From Tomitella biformata AHU 1821 (lineage in GTDB: Bacteria > Actinomycetota > Actinomycetes > Mycobacteriales > Mycobacteriaceae): 42,307 nucleotides of DNA. The DNA lies in the NCBI RefSeq assembly GCF_000524475.1, contig NZ_BAVQ01000018.1:1-42307 (forward strand), in the 5' to 3' direction. This document shows positions 1 to 8,676 of this stretch, piece by piece (position 1 is the first letter of the stretch; every line of letters starts with the position of its first letter). The notes under the pieces were generated by a model. That model was given only the letters and a program-made list of their open reading frames with translations, did not search any database and was not told the origin of the DNA. A program made the position numbers and the translations under genes.

Positions 1-69
1 TGGCACCGCCGCCACTCGCGACGGCGATGCCACCTGGGCCAGCCCGCACTTGACAAGACCTATAGCCAG

Positions 70-966
70 CTAGCTGAAGACGACCGTCTTGCGGTCATGC
101 ACCAGGACCCGGTCCTCGAGGTGCCAGCGCAGCCCGCGGGCGAGCACCATCTTCTCGATGTCGCGGCCCTGGCGGATCATGTCGGACACGGCGGCTGTGT
201 GGTCGATGCGCGTCACATCCTGCTCGATGATCGGGCCCGCGTCGAGCTCCGGAGTCACGTAGTGGCAGGTGGCCCCGATCAGCTTCACACCGCGGATGAA
301 TGCCTGGTGGTATGGCCGCGCGCCGACGAATGACGGCAGGAAGCTGTGGTGGATGTTGATGGCCTTGCCGGCCCAGTGCTCGCAGAGCTCCGGGGGCAGC
401 ACCTGCATGAAGCGGGCGAGGACAACGGCGTGCGGATCGTGCGCGTCGACGAGCTCGCGGACCTCGTCGAACGCGGCGAGACGGCCCTCGGGATCGACCT
501 TGCCGTTGGGGAACGGCACATAGTGGAAGGCGATGCCGTGCGCGCGCACCACGGGCTCGAGGTCGCGGTGGTTGCCGATCACGGCGGCGATGGTGGCGGG
601 CAGCTCGCCCTGGGCGGCGCGGCCCAGCAGGTCGTGCAGGCAGTGCCCGTCCTTGCTCACCAGCAGGACCACGCGCTTGGCGTCGCCGGAGTCGTGCAGC
701 GTCCACTCCGTCTCCGGGCCCAGCTCTGCGGCGACGGCGGCGAAGCGCTCGCGCAGCTCGTACACACTCAGGCTCACGGAGTCCGCGCGGATGGCCTGGC
801 GGGTGAAGAACCAGTCGGAGTCCGGGTCCGCGTGGTACGCAGCCTCCACGATCCAGCCGCCGAGATCGCTCAGGAACTCGGAGATTCGCGCGACGATGCC
901 GGTGCGGTCCGGCGTGCCGAGGGTGAGCACATAGCGACGGTCATCGGAGGCTTGAACAGAAGTCAT
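70..966 (-). CDS. purU: Formyltetrahydrofolate deformylase
   Basis: 298 aa. It hydrolyses 10-formyl-THF to formate and THF, supplying formate to purine synthesis and balancing one-carbon pools in the cytoplasm. An N-terminal ACT-type regulatory domain (about residues 10-90, beginning [16 protein letters not shown]) precedes a formyltransferase-fold catalytic domain. The catalytic triad of the family is visible: Asn204 and His206 in NIHHSFLP, and Asp242 in ELDAGPII. The open frame continues far upstream, but the ACT domain begins a few residues after the ATG at 966, which sets the start. It is divergent from deoC with 66 bp between the starts. Length and motifs are normal for PurU; the ACT domain separates it from PurN. 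Confidence 0.95.
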   Translation of the reverse strand: MTSVQASDDRRYVLTLGTPDRTGIVARISEFLSDLGGWIVEAAYHADPDSDWFFTRQAIRADSVSLSVYELRERFAAVAAELGPETEWTLHDSGDAKRVVLLVSKDGHCLHDLLGRAAQGELPATIAAVIGNHRDLEPVVRAHGIAFHYVPFPNGKVDPEGRLAAFDEVRELVDAHDPHAVVLARFMQVLPPELCEHWAGKAINIHHSFLPSFVGARPYHQAFIRGVKLIGATCHYVTPELDAGPIIEQDVTRIDHTAAVSDMIRQGRDIEKMVLARGLRWHLEDRVLVHDRKTVVFS

Positions 967-1032
967 GCGCCCATTTTGGCCCAGAGCCCCGCGGGCGCGC
1001 ACAGCAGGGAAGGGTATGCCAGGCTGGACGGC

Positions 1033-1719
1033 ATGAGCGCAGACGGCGGAGCAGCGGAGCAAGCGGTGTCTTTTCGTGACCGGGTAGCGTCGATTGTGGA
1101 CCACACGCTGCTCAAACCGGAGGCGACGCGGGCCGATGTGGCGGCGCTGATCGCCGAGGCCCGCGACCTGAGGGTGGGCGCGATCTGCGTCTCGCCGAGC
1201 ATGTTGCCGGTCTCGGCGGAGGGCCTCGTGATCGCGGCGGTGGCGGGCTTCCCGTCGGGCAAGCACCACTCGCTGATCAAGGGCGCGGAGGCGCGGTTCG
1301 CGGTGGACTCGGGCGCGCAGGAGATCGACATGGTCATCGACGTCGGCGCGGCTGTGGCAGGGGAGTACGACGCGGTGCTGTCGGACATCATCACGGTCCG
1401 CGAGGGTATCGGCGCGTCGACCATCCTGAAGGTGATCCTGGAGACGGCGGCGCTCAGCGATGACGCCATCGTCGAGTGCTGCCGGGCCGCGGAGCGCGCG
1501 GGCGCGGACTACGTCAAGACGTCCACGGGCTTCCACCCGGCGGGCGGCGCGAGCGTGCACGCAGTCGCGCTGATGGCGCAGACAGTGGGCGGGCGGCTCG
1601 GCGTGAAGGCCAGCGGCGGTATCCGCACCGCGGAGTTCGCGATGGAGCTCATCGACGCCGGTGCGACTCGGCTGGGCCTGTCCGGCACCCGGGCCGTGCT
1701 GGACGGATTGCCCAGCTAG
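1033..1719 (+). CDS. deoC: Deoxyribose-phosphate aldolase
   Basis: 228 aa class I aldolase. It splits 2-deoxy-D-ribose 5-phosphate into glyceraldehyde 3-phosphate and acetaldehyde, the last step of deoxynucleoside salvage. Schiff-base Lys162 lies in VKTSTGFHP. The partner Lys192 is in VKASGGIRT and an acidic partner, Asp103, is in EIDMVIDVG, so the active site is complete. The ATG at 1033 is chosen because codons further upstream in the frame lie in the purU control region and look non-coding. The stop codon at 1717-1719 directly abuts the stop codon of the convergent DUF2993 gene. By recall, deoC opens the matching conserved block in M. tuberculosis (Rv0478). Confidence 0.95.
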   Translation: MSADGGAAEQAVSFRDRVASIVDHTLLKPEATRADVAALIAEARDLRVGAICVSPSMLPVSAEGLVIAAVAGFPSGKHHSLIKGAEARFAVDSGAQEIDMVIDVGAAVAGEYDAVLSDIITVREGIGASTILKVILETAALSDDAIVECCRAAERAGADYVKTSTGFHPAGGASVHAVALMAQTVGGRLGVKASGGIRTAEFAMELIDAGATRLGLSGTRAVLDGLPS

Positions 1720-2490
1720 CTAGAAGATGCTGCAGCCGGACCCGGCCGTGGAGTCAGCGGTGGAGTCGGCGATGAGCGCGGCCCGGCCACCCTGGAGCTG
1801 GATGGTGAGGCCGGCGTCGGCCACCTTGACCGACTCCGGCGCCAGGCCCAGCGGGTACTCGCCGAGGTTGCCGGTGATCTGGTCGATGATCTGTTGCGGC
1901 AAGTCATTCGGCAGCCCGAAGCCCAGGGCGGTGACCTCGGTGGTGGTCATCGTGATCGCGCCGCCGGCCACCCCGGGCCGCAGCGTGATCGAGCTGATGC
2001 CGCCGGCCAGCTGGACATGGATGGAGTTCGCCGTGGAATCGAGCTGCACGCCGGTGATCAACATGCCGATCGGGAGCGTCTGCAGGCTCGACAGGATCGC
2101 CGGCGCGGGCCACACGATGTTGGCCTCCGAGCTGCCGATCGTGCCGCCGGAGCCGTCGCTGGCGGGCAGTTCCACATCGTGAAAGCTCGAGTCCAGCTGA
2201 AAGCCCTGCAGAGTGGCCCCACCGATTCCGCTGATGCTCGCGTCGTCGCTGCGGATATTGAGCTGGGACACCTTGTGATCGAGGGCGGTCAGCAGCAGGG
2301 GCTTAGCGCCGAGACTGACGTCGACCGGCCCGCCGAGCTCGCCCTCGAGGGTGTGGCTCATGCACGAGGTGACTTTGTGGCGCGCGTAGAACTCGACGCC
2401 GACCCCCACCGCGACGACCGTGGTCAGCGCAATCGAGAGGACGATCAAGAGGGAGGTGCCGCGCCTGCGGTTGCTCACGTTGGTAGTCAT
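1720..2490 (-). CDS. DUF2993 domain protein, membrane-anchored or exported (LmeA-like family)
   Basis: 256 aa. A basic N-terminus (NRRRG) is followed by one hydrophobic segment (about residues 13-33), which looks like a signal anchor. The rest, from about residue 38, is a beta-rich region typical of DUF2993, with repeated short strands ending in a cysteine-containing tail (GSGCSIF). The DUF2993 member LmeA in mycobacteria binds phosphatidylinositides and supports mannan elongation in the periplasm. Whether this paralogue does so is unknown. It follows the DUF2505 gene on the same strand after 42 bp. That gap has its own -10-like TAATGT (minus strand, 2513-2518) and a perfect palindrome TTGTGCACAA (2500-2509), so it may have its own promoter. 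Confidence 0.75.
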   Translation of the reverse strand: MTTNVSNRRRGTSLLIVLSIALTTVVAVGVGVEFYARHKVTSCMSHTLEGELGGPVDVSLGAKPLLLTALDHKVSQLNIRSDDASISGIGGATLQGFQLDSSFHDVELPASDGSGGTIGSSEANIVWPAPAILSSLQTLPIGMLITGVQLDSTANSIHVQLAGGISSITLRPGVAGGAITMTTTEVTALGFGLPNDLPQQIIDQITGNLGEYPLGLAPESVKVADAGLTIQLQGGRAALIADSTADSTAGSGCSIF

Positions 2491-2532
2491 CGCCTCAAAT
2501 TGTGCACAACAAACATTAGGGAATGCTGAGAA

Positions 2533-3045
2533 TCAGCGGTTCTGCAGCAGCCAGCTGTTGGTGAACTCATTCTCGACCTCGAGCAACCCCACGAGATTGT
2601 CGAGCATCATCTCCTCGAGCTTGCCGCCGAGCAGCGGGATGTTCACCTTCGCCTCGGGCGAGGTGCGCAGGACCGAGCCGTCGCCGTCGTCGAACAGCGC
2701 GATCTCGCCGTCGAGGCTGCCCGGTGCGCCCGGCATGGTCGCGGTGAACGAGCCGGTGGTGATACCGCCCGGCACAAATGGGCCGTAGTGCGCGGTGCGG
2801 GTGATCACCAGGTCCGACTGCAGGACTGTCTGCGCTACCGTGGGCAGCGTGTGCTTCTCGATGACCTGCATCATCACCAAGTCGATCCCCGCGTCAGTGG
2901 AGGTGAACTCCTCCACCACCGAGGTGGGGGTGAGTTCCCGCATGCGGGTCATGAGGGCCTCCCAGTAGTCGCGATTCGCCAGTGCGGCGTAAGCCTGGGC
3001 GGCGGAACTGGACAGTTGGGCCGTGTAGTCAATGCGTCGAGCCAT
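2533..3045 (-). CDS. DUF2505 domain-containing protein
   Basis: 170 aa, no signal peptide or membrane segment. It begins MARRIDYTAQL with a pattern typical of DUF2505, a START/SRPBCC-like lipid-binding fold: an N-terminal strand, then a helix containing SSAAQAYAALANRDYWEAL. The C-terminus carries a long amphipathic helix (residues about 140-165), consistent with closing a hydrophobic cavity. The ATG at 3045 lies 24 bp from the GTG of the divergent murB. The order DUF2993-DUF2505-murB recalls the segment before murB (Rv0482) in M. tuberculosis. A role in envelope lipid handling is an inference from fold and context only. Confidence 0.75.
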   Translation of the reverse strand: MARRIDYTAQLSSSAAQAYAALANRDYWEALMTRMRELTPTSVVEEFTSTDAGIDLVMMQVIEKHTLPTVAQTVLQSDLVITRTAHYGPFVPGGITTGSFTATMPGAPGSLDGEIALFDDGDGSVLRTSPEAKVNIPLLGGKLEEMMLDNLVGLLEVENEFTNSWLLQNR

Positions 3046-3069
3046 GGAGGCAGGTTACCGTGACTGCTT

Positions 3070-4185
3070 GTGTCCTCCATCGATGTGTCCAAACTTGCCT
3101 CCGACGCCGGGGCCGATCATGCCGTCGACGCCCCCCTGTCGGGCCTGACGACGCTGCACCTCGGCGGCCCCGCGCGGCACCTGATCACCTGCGCCACGAC
3201 CACGTCGCTGGTCCAGGTGATCGCTGCGCTCGACGCGGCGGAGGAACGCGCGCTGATCGTGGCCGGGGGCTCCAACCTGGTGATCTCCGATGAGGGCTTC
3301 GACGGCGTCGTGGTCTGCGTGGCAAATGCCGAGGTTGCGGTTGAGGGGTCGGTGCTGACCGCGGAGGCCGGTGCGGAGTGGGACCACGTGGTGGCCACGG
3401 CCGTCACGCATGGCCTGGGGGGCATCGAGTGCCTCTCCGGGATCCCGGGCTCTGCGGGTGCGACGCCCGTGCAGAACGTGGGCGCATACGGCGTGGAGGT
3501 CGCAGAGGTGCTGCGGCGCGTGGAGTTGCTGGACCGGGTCACTGGCGAGGTCCGCTGGGCCGCGCCATCCGAGTTGGGCCTGGCCTACCGCAGCAGCGTG
3601 CTCAAGCACAGCGACGACGCGCTGGTGCTGCGCGTCGAGCTCGACCTCACCGCGGACGGGCTCTCGGCCCCGGTGCGGTACCGCGAGCTGACCGCCGCGC
3701 TCGGGGCCGCGGAGGGGGACCGGCTGCCGGTCGCGCAGGTGCGGGAGACCGTGCTGGCCCTGCGTGCTGGCAAGGGCATGGTGCTGGGCCTCACCGACGC
3801 TGACGGCGGGCCGGACCACGACACGTGGAGCGCCGGCTCGTTCTTCACCAATCCCATCGTCGCCGAGTCCGCGCTGCCGGGGATCCTGGCCGCGATCGCC
3901 GCGAGGGTGGGCGTCGACGTCCGCGCGCCCCAGTTCCCCGACGGCGAGGGCAGAGTGAAGCTCTCTGCCGGCTGGCTCATCGAGCGGGCCGGCTTCGCGA
4001 AGGGGCACCCAGGGGCCTCGGCCGCCGCCCGCCTGTCGACCAAACACACCCTCGCACTGACGAACCGCGGCGCGGCCACCACCGCGGACCTCCTGGCTCT
4101 GGCCCGCGAGGTGCGCGCTGGGGTGCACGCGGCGTTCGGCGTGACGCTGACCCCGGAGCCGGTGCTGGTGGGCTGCGCGATCTAG
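3070..4185 (+). CDS. murB: UDP-N-acetylenolpyruvoylglucosamine reductase
   Basis: 371 aa FAD-dependent reductase. It uses NADPH to turn UDP-GlcNAc-enolpyruvate into UDP-MurNAc, the second committed step of peptidoglycan precursor synthesis. FAD-binding motifs are present: GGSNLVISDEGF at about residues 66-77 and GIPGSAGATPVQNVGAYG at about 122-139. Further on are the catalytic serine segment SAGSFFTNP (about 256-264) and the C-terminal glutamate in PEPVLVG. It is a type I MurB by length and tail. The GTG at 3070 is used because no ATG lies near the N-terminus. It is close to the divergent DUF2505 gene and converges on the SDR gene, with a hairpin spanning both stop codons. Confidence 0.95.
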   Translation: MSSIDVSKLASDAGADHAVDAPLSGLTTLHLGGPARHLITCATTTSLVQVIAALDAAEERALIVAGGSNLVISDEGFDGVVVCVANAEVAVEGSVLTAEAGAEWDHVVATAVTHGLGGIECLSGIPGSAGATPVQNVGAYGVEVAEVLRRVELLDRVTGEVRWAAPSELGLAYRSSVLKHSDDALVLRVELDLTADGLSAPVRYRELTAALGAAEGDRLPVAQVRETVLALRAGKGMVLGLTDADGGPDHDTWSAGSFFTNPIVAESALPGILAAIAARVGVDVRAPQFPDGEGRVKLSAGWLIERAGFAKGHPGASAAARLSTKHTLALTNRGAATTADLLALAREVRAGVHAAFGVTLTPEPVLVGCAI

Positions 4186-4207
4186 GCGTCTCCCCAGAGA
4201 AGCGCCT
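4184..4207. terminator. Hairpin between convergent murB and SDR gene
   Basis: AGGCG-TCTC pairs with GAGA-(AG)-CGCCT around a CCCA loop: nine pairs with a two-base bulge. It overlaps the murB stop codon and reaches the SDR stop codon. There is no U tract. A bidirectional terminator is plausible from position alone. Confidence 0.45.
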
Positions 4208-4962
4208 CAGTGCTGGCGATGCACCCGGCCGGCGTCGGCCTGATCCCGCGGCTTGACGATGATCTGGTCCAGGTTGACGTGCGGCGGCCGTGTGGCGACG
4301 AAGCCGACGATCTCCGCGATGTCGTCCGCGATCAGCGGGGTGACGCCGGCATACACGTCGGCCGCGCGCTGGGCATCACCGTCGAAGCGGACGAGGGAGA
4401 ACTCGGTCTCGACCATGCCGGGGCAGATCTCGGTGAGCCGGACGGGCTTGCCGAGGAGTTCCCCGCGCAGGGTGCGGTGCAGGAGTGCCTGGGCGTGCTT
4501 GGCGGAGGTGTAGCCGGCGCCGTTGTCGTAGTGGCCGAGCGCGGCGACCGACGTGACGGTGACGATGAGGCCGTCGCCGGAGTCGATCAGCGCGGGCAGC
4601 AGGGACTTGGTCATGCGCAGCGTGCCGAGGACATTGGTCTCCCACATCCAGCGCCAGTCGTCGAGGTCCGCCTCGAGAACCGGGGCGAAGCCCTTCGCGC
4701 CGCCGGCGTTGTTGATGAGCACGTGTACCGGTCCGGCCGCCGTCGTGGCCGCGACGAAGGCGTCGACGGAAGCCTCGTCGGTCACATCGAGCTGATGGGC
4801 GGTGCCGCCGATCTCCTGGGCGATCGCCTCGATCCGCTCGACCCGGCGCGCGCCTAGGACCACGTGGAAACCCTGCGCGGCGAGGGTGCGCGCGCAGGCC
4901 TCGCCGATCCCGGAGCTTGCGCCTGTGACGACCGCGGTCTTGCTTGCATCTGTGTTGGCCAT
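4207..4962 (-). CDS. SDR family NAD(P)-dependent oxidoreductase
   Basis: 251 aa classical short-chain dehydrogenase. The nucleotide-binding motif TGASSGIG (about residues 12-19) is followed by NNAGG (about 87-91), a serine in TVTSVAALG and the catalytic Tyr-x-x-x-Lys in YTSAKHA. The start at 4962 places the Rossmann motif at the usual distance from the N-terminus; the frame stays open upstream but shows no family similarity. The substrate cannot be read from sequence. By recall the equivalent M. tuberculosis position (Rv0484c) also holds an SDR. It diverges from the alpha/beta hydrolase across 90 bp. Confidence 0.9.
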   Translation of the reverse strand: MANTDASKTAVVTGASSGIGEACARTLAAQGFHVVLGARRVERIEAIAQEIGGTAHQLDVTDEASVDAFVAATTAAGPVHVLINNAGGAKGFAPVLEADLDDWRWMWETNVLGTLRMTKSLLPALIDSGDGLIVTVTSVAALGHYDNGAGYTSAKHAQALLHRTLRGELLGKPVRLTEICPGMVETEFSLVRFDGDAQRAADVYAGVTPLIADDIAEIVGFVATRPPHVNLDQIIVKPRDQADAGRVHRQH

Positions 4963-5052
4963 GGGGTGAACAGTAATCGCCCAGGTGCCCCGATCCCAGG
5001 CAATGGCGCCCATCGTGCGCCGCCCGGGCGCATCGGGCCTACCCTGGGCAGC

Positions 5053-5949
5053 ATGGCAGAGCACAGTGCTGCGGTTTTCGAGGCCTTCAGCGCCGACGGG
5101 ACCCGCATCGTCTTTCGCGTCGATGGCAATTCCGAGGCCAGACCGCTGGTCCTGATCCATGGCTGGGCACAGTCATCCGCGTGTTGGGGCCCCAACGTCA
5201 TGGCTGCGCTGACCAGGCAGTACCGGGTGATCGCGATCGATCTTCGCGGGCACGGCTACTCGGGCGCGCCGGACACCGGCTACGACGACTCCGCGCTGTG
5301 GGCGGCGGATGTGGCGGCGGTGCTGGCGGCCGCGGGGGTCGGCCCCGGCGATGGCGCGATCCTGTTGGGCTGGTCCTACGGCGGGCTGGTCTGCTGCGAC
5401 TATCTGGCCGCGCATCCGGAATCGATGGCCGACGGGGCCGTCGCCGGTCTGGTCTTGGTGGGCGCGATCACCGGGATTGGCCGCGGGCACAAGGGCGGGC
5501 GCGTCGGACCGGCGATGAGGTCGGCGATGCCGGCGGCGCTCTCTGAGGATCCCGAGGTGGCTGTGCCAGCTCTGGTCTCGTTCGCGTCCGCGCTGCGCGG
5601 GGCCGCAGTGGACAAGGGCGCGGACGAGCAGCGGCTGCTGGGGCTTTCCATCAGCACCCCGCCGCGCGTGCGGGCCGCAATCTTCCAGCGCTCCGTGGGC
5701 CACGATGATCTGTTGGCCGCGCTGCCGGTCCCCGCGTTGATCATGCACGGCGAGCAGGACGCGGTGGTCGACCCCAGCGCCGCCCGCCATACCAGCGGGC
5801 TGGTCCCGCGCTCGCGACTGTCCCTCTGGGAGGGTGGCGGCCACGCCCCGTTCATGGAGAACGAGGGCCGCTTCATCAGCGAGATCGACGAGTTCATCGA
5901 CGCGATCGAGGCCACCCAGACAGCGCTCGAAGCCGGAGTCGCCCGATGA
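5053..5949 (+). CDS. Alpha/beta hydrolase coupled to mshA
   Basis: 298 aa. The alpha/beta-hydrolase fold shows an oxyanion strand [11 protein letters not shown] (about residues 35-45), then DLRGHGYSG and the nucleophile elbow GWSYGG (serine at about residue 106). Late in the protein are the acid in [10 protein letters not shown] and the catalytic histidine in [10 protein letters not shown], so the triad is complete. No signal peptide is seen. Its stop overlaps the mshA start in ATGA, suggesting the two are translated together. In M. tuberculosis, by recall, this slot carries a different gene (Rv0485, a ROK-type regulator). Substrate is unknown; a link to mycothiol metabolism is an inference from coupling alone. 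Confidence 0.88.
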   Translation: MAEHSAAVFEAFSADGTRIVFRVDGNSEARPLVLIHGWAQSSACWGPNVMAALTRQYRVIAIDLRGHGYSGAPDTGYDDSALWAADVAAVLAAAGVGPGDGAILLGWSYGGLVCCDYLAAHPESMADGAVAGLVLVGAITGIGRGHKGGRVGPAMRSAMPAALSEDPEVAVPALVSFASALRGAAVDKGADEQRLLGLSISTPPRVRAAIFQRSVGHDDLLAALPVPALIMHGEQDAVVDPSAARHTSGLVPRSRLSLWEGGGHAPFMENEGRFISEIDEFIDAIEATQTALEAGVAR

Positions 5950-7283
5950 CGGCCAGGCTGCCGCGTCGGGTCGCGGTCTTGTCGCTGCACACCTCGCCGC
6001 TGAGCCAGCCAGGGGTCGGCGACGCCGGCGGGATGAACGTGTATGTGCTGCAGACCGCGCAGGAGATGGCGCGTCGGGGCGTGGAGGTCGAGATCTTCAC
6101 CCGCGCGACGTCGTCGACCGCGCCGTCGATCCAGGAGGCCGGGCCCGGCGTGCTCGTGCGCAATGTGGCGGCGGGGCCGTTCGAGGGCCTGGACAAGCGG
6201 GACCTGCCGACGCAGCTGTGCGCGTTCACGGCCGGTGTGCTGCGGGCGGAGGCGCAGCATGCGCCCGGCTACTACGACGTGGTGCACTCGCACTACTGGC
6301 TCTCCGGCCAAGTCGGCTGGCTGGCCCGCGACCGCTGGGCCGTGCCGCTGGTGCACACCGCGCACACCCTCGCAGCCGTGAAGAACGCGGCGCTGGCGGC
6401 GGGGGACACCCCGGAGCCGATGACGCGGCAGATCGGCGAGCACCAGGTGGTGCAGGAGGCCGACAGGCTTATCGCCAACACGGAGGACGAGCGCCGCCAG
6501 CTCATCGAGATCCATGACGCGGACCCCGCGCGCATCGACGTGATCGCGCCCGGCGCGGACCTCGAGCGCTACCGCCCCGGCGACCGCGCGGCGGCCCGCC
6601 GCGAGCTGGGCCTGGACCCCGCCGCGACCTATGTGACGTTCGTCGGCCGGATCCAGCCGCTCAAAGCGCCCGACGTGCTGCTGCGGGCGGCCGCCGACCT
6701 CATCAACGCCGACCCCGGCTCCGCGCTGCGGGTGCTGGTGGTCGGGGGGCCGTCGGGCTCGGGCTTGGACCGTCCGGAGTCGCTCATCCGTCTCGCCGCG
6801 GAGCTGGGCGTCAGCGACCGGGTGACCTTCCTGCCGCCGCAGCCGCCGGAGCGGCTGGCGCTGGTCTACCGGGCGTCGGACCTCGTGGCGGTACCGAGCC
6901 ACTCGGAGTCCTTCGGGCTCGTCGCTATCGAGGCGCAGGCCTGCGGGGTGCCGGTGATCGCGGCGAATGTCGGCGGGCTGGGGGTGGCCGTGCGCGACGG
7001 CCACACCGGGCTGCTGGTCGACGGTCACCGCACGGCGGACTGGTCGCGGGCGCTGCGGACGCTGGTGGACAACCCGGGACTGCGCGCCGAGTACGCCGCG
7101 AACGCGCCACTGCACGCCGCGGACTTCTCCTGGCGACACACGGCCGACGGGCTGCTGGCCAGCTACTCGGTGGCGATGGCGCAACGGGCGGCGCAGGAGC
7201 GGCGGCTAGACCAGAAGCTGGCCGCCCGGCATGAGAGCGATGAACGACGCGAGCAGGACACGAGAGGGCGGGCGCGGGTATGA
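5946..7283 (+). CDS. mshA: D-inositol-3-phosphate glycosyltransferase
   Basis: 445 aa GT4-family enzyme. It joins UDP-GlcNAc to 1D-myo-inositol 3-phosphate, the first committed step of mycothiol, the main thiol of these bacteria. The N-terminal domain opens with [15 protein letters not shown] and [10 protein letters not shown], the UDP and inositol-phosphate binding loops of MshA. The C-terminal Rossmann domain contains [15 protein letters not shown] (about residues 234-248) and the E-x7-E donor motif in [15 protein letters not shown] (about residue 320). The last 40 residues are charged and family-variable. The start overlaps the upstream hydrolase stop, and its own stop overlaps the next gene start, so this is a three-gene translationally coupled string. 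Confidence 0.95.
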   Translation: MTARLPRRVAVLSLHTSPLSQPGVGDAGGMNVYVLQTAQEMARRGVEVEIFTRATSSTAPSIQEAGPGVLVRNVAAGPFEGLDKRDLPTQLCAFTAGVLRAEAQHAPGYYDVVHSHYWLSGQVGWLARDRWAVPLVHTAHTLAAVKNAALAAGDTPEPMTRQIGEHQVVQEADRLIANTEDERRQLIEIHDADPARIDVIAPGADLERYRPGDRAAARRELGLDPAATYVTFVGRIQPLKAPDVLLRAAADLINADPGSALRVLVVGGPSGSGLDRPESLIRLAAELGVSDRVTFLPPQPPERLALVYRASDLVAVPSHSESFGLVAIEAQACGVPVIAANVGGLGVAVRDGHTGLLVDGHRTADWSRALRTLVDNPGLRAEYAANAPLHAADFSWRHTADGLLASYSVAMAQRAAQERRLDQKLAARHESDERREQDTRGRARV

Positions 7284-7882
7284 GCACAGCAGACACGATT
7301 GAGCGGTCCCTCGCACTGATCGAGGCGGCGCTCGCCGAGCACGGGCTCGAGTACAACCGGGTGGACGATGGCGATGGGGAGGGGCGCAGCATCGTCGCGG
7401 TCCTGCCTGGGGAGCGCAAGCTCAAGACCACCTGCCTGCTCACGGTGGGCCAGCACGGTGTGCGGGTCGAGGCGTTCGTGTGCCGGCACGCGGACGAGGA
7501 CACCGAGGCGGTCTATCGCTTCCTGCTGCGCCGCAACCGGCACCTGTTCGGGGTGCACTACACAATCGACAGGATCAACGACATCTACTTGGTGGGCCGC
7601 ATCTCCACCGAGTCGCTGACGGCAGCCGAGCTCGACCGGGTCCTCGGCCAGGTCCTGGAGGCGGCAGACGGGGATTTCAACACGATTCTCGAGATCGGCT
7701 TCCACACCTCCATCCGACGGGAATGGCGCTGGCGGACGGTGCGCGGAGAGTCGTTGCGGAACCTCGAGGCATTCGAGCATCTGGTCACGGACGAGGACCG
7801 GGAAGCAGTCGCACGGGGCCAGGTGATCCTGGACGACGCGCCTCCCGCCGCGGCCCCGGATCGGCCGGATCTGCCCGAGTGA
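7280..7882 (+). CDS. YbjN domain-containing protein
   Basis: 200 aa cytoplasmic protein of the YbjN / type III secretion chaperone-like superfamily, an alternating alpha-beta layout without catalytic motifs. Recognisable parts are the N-terminal helix [19 protein letters not shown], the strand pair [19 protein letters not shown] and the central segment [26 protein letters not shown]. It begins at an ATGA overlap with mshA; the same neighbour (Rv0487) follows mshA in mycobacteria. No function is established in actinobacteria. In enterobacteria YbjN is linked to stress and motility regulation, which cannot be transferred here. Confidence 0.85.
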   Translation: MSTADTIERSLALIEAALAEHGLEYNRVDDGDGEGRSIVAVLPGERKLKTTCLLTVGQHGVRVEAFVCRHADEDTEAVYRFLLRRNRHLFGVHYTIDRINDIYLVGRISTESLTAAELDRVLGQVLEAADGDFNTILEIGFHTSIRREWRWRTVRGESLRNLEAFEHLVTDEDREAVARGQVILDDAPPAAAPDRPDLPE

Positions 7883-7916
7883 CCGAAACTTCTGCTCGGC
7901 AGGGATAATGAAAGCT

Positions 7917-8666
7917 ATGACTATCGGAACCCTGGTCCTGCTCCGCCACGGCGAGAGCGATTGGAATGCCAAGAACCTGTTCACCGGCTGGGTCGACGTG
8001 CCCCTGACGGAGAAGGGCATCGGCGAGGCCAAGCGCGGCGGCGCGCTGCTCGTCGAGCACGATCTGCTCCCCGACGTGCTCTACACGTCCCTGCTGCGTC
8101 GGGCGATCATCACCGCCAACCTCGCGCTGGAGGAGGCCGACCGCCTCTGGATCCCCGTCGTGCGGGACTGGCGCCTTAACGAGCGCCACTACGGCGCGCT
8201 GCAGGGCAAGGACAAGGCCCAGGTCAAGGCCGAGTACGGCGACGAGCAGTTCATGCTGTGGCGCCGCAGCTACGACACCCCGCCGCCCGCCATCGAGGTC
8301 GGCACCGAGTTCAGCCAGGACGCAGACCCCCGCTACGCCGGCATCGACGCGCCGCTGAGCGAGTGCCTCCAAGACGTTGTCAAGCGCATGATCCCGTACT
8401 GGGAGGAGACGATCTCCGCGGATCTGCGGGCCGGCAAGAACGTGCTGGTCGCCGCACACGGCAACTCGCTCCGCGCGCTGGTCATGCACCTGGACGGGAT
8501 CTCCAAAGAGGACATCGTGCACGTGAACATCCCCACCGGCATCCCGCTGCGCTACGACCTCAAGGACGAGGGCGGCGCCCTCAAGCCCGTCACCGTCGGC
8601 GGCGAGTACCTCGACCCGGAGGCCGCCGCAGCCGGCGCCGCTGCGGTCGCCGGCCAGGGAAAGTAG
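7917..8666 (+). CDS. gpmA: 2,3-bisphosphoglycerate-dependent phosphoglycerate mutase
   Basis: 249 aa. It interconverts 3- and 2-phosphoglycerate in glycolysis and gluconeogenesis. The phospho-histidine motif [18 protein letters not shown] is at the N-terminus, followed by [15 protein letters not shown] and the second catalytic histidine in [12 protein letters not shown]. Its length matches the dPGM family, with an Ala/Gly-rich tail. Two in-frame ATGs exist, 7908 (three residues longer) and 7917. The later one puts LVLLRHG at the distance seen in relatives, and the AGGG at 7901-7904 is too close to serve 7908 well. Often named gpm1 in mycobacteria. Confidence 0.93.
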   Translation: MTIGTLVLLRHGESDWNAKNLFTGWVDVPLTEKGIGEAKRGGALLVEHDLLPDVLYTSLLRRAIITANLALEEADRLWIPVVRDWRLNERHYGALQGKDKAQVKAEYGDEQFMLWRRSYDTPPPAIEVGTEFSQDADPRYAGIDAPLSECLQDVVKRMIPYWEETISADLRAGKNVLVAAHGNSLRALVMHLDGISKEDIVHVNIPTGIPLRYDLKDEGGALKPVTVGGEYLDPEAAAAGAAAVAGQGK

Positions 8667-8676
8667 CAAACCCCCG

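Noticed and set aside
1-69. TTGACA at 50-55 near the window start as a promoter
   Set aside because: It points into the 3' end of purU on the opposite strand and no gene starts there.
5400-7184. A 594-codon minus-strand open frame opposite the hydrolase and mshA
   Set aside because: Its composition is Arg/His/Pro-rich without any motif; mshA is certain on the other strand.
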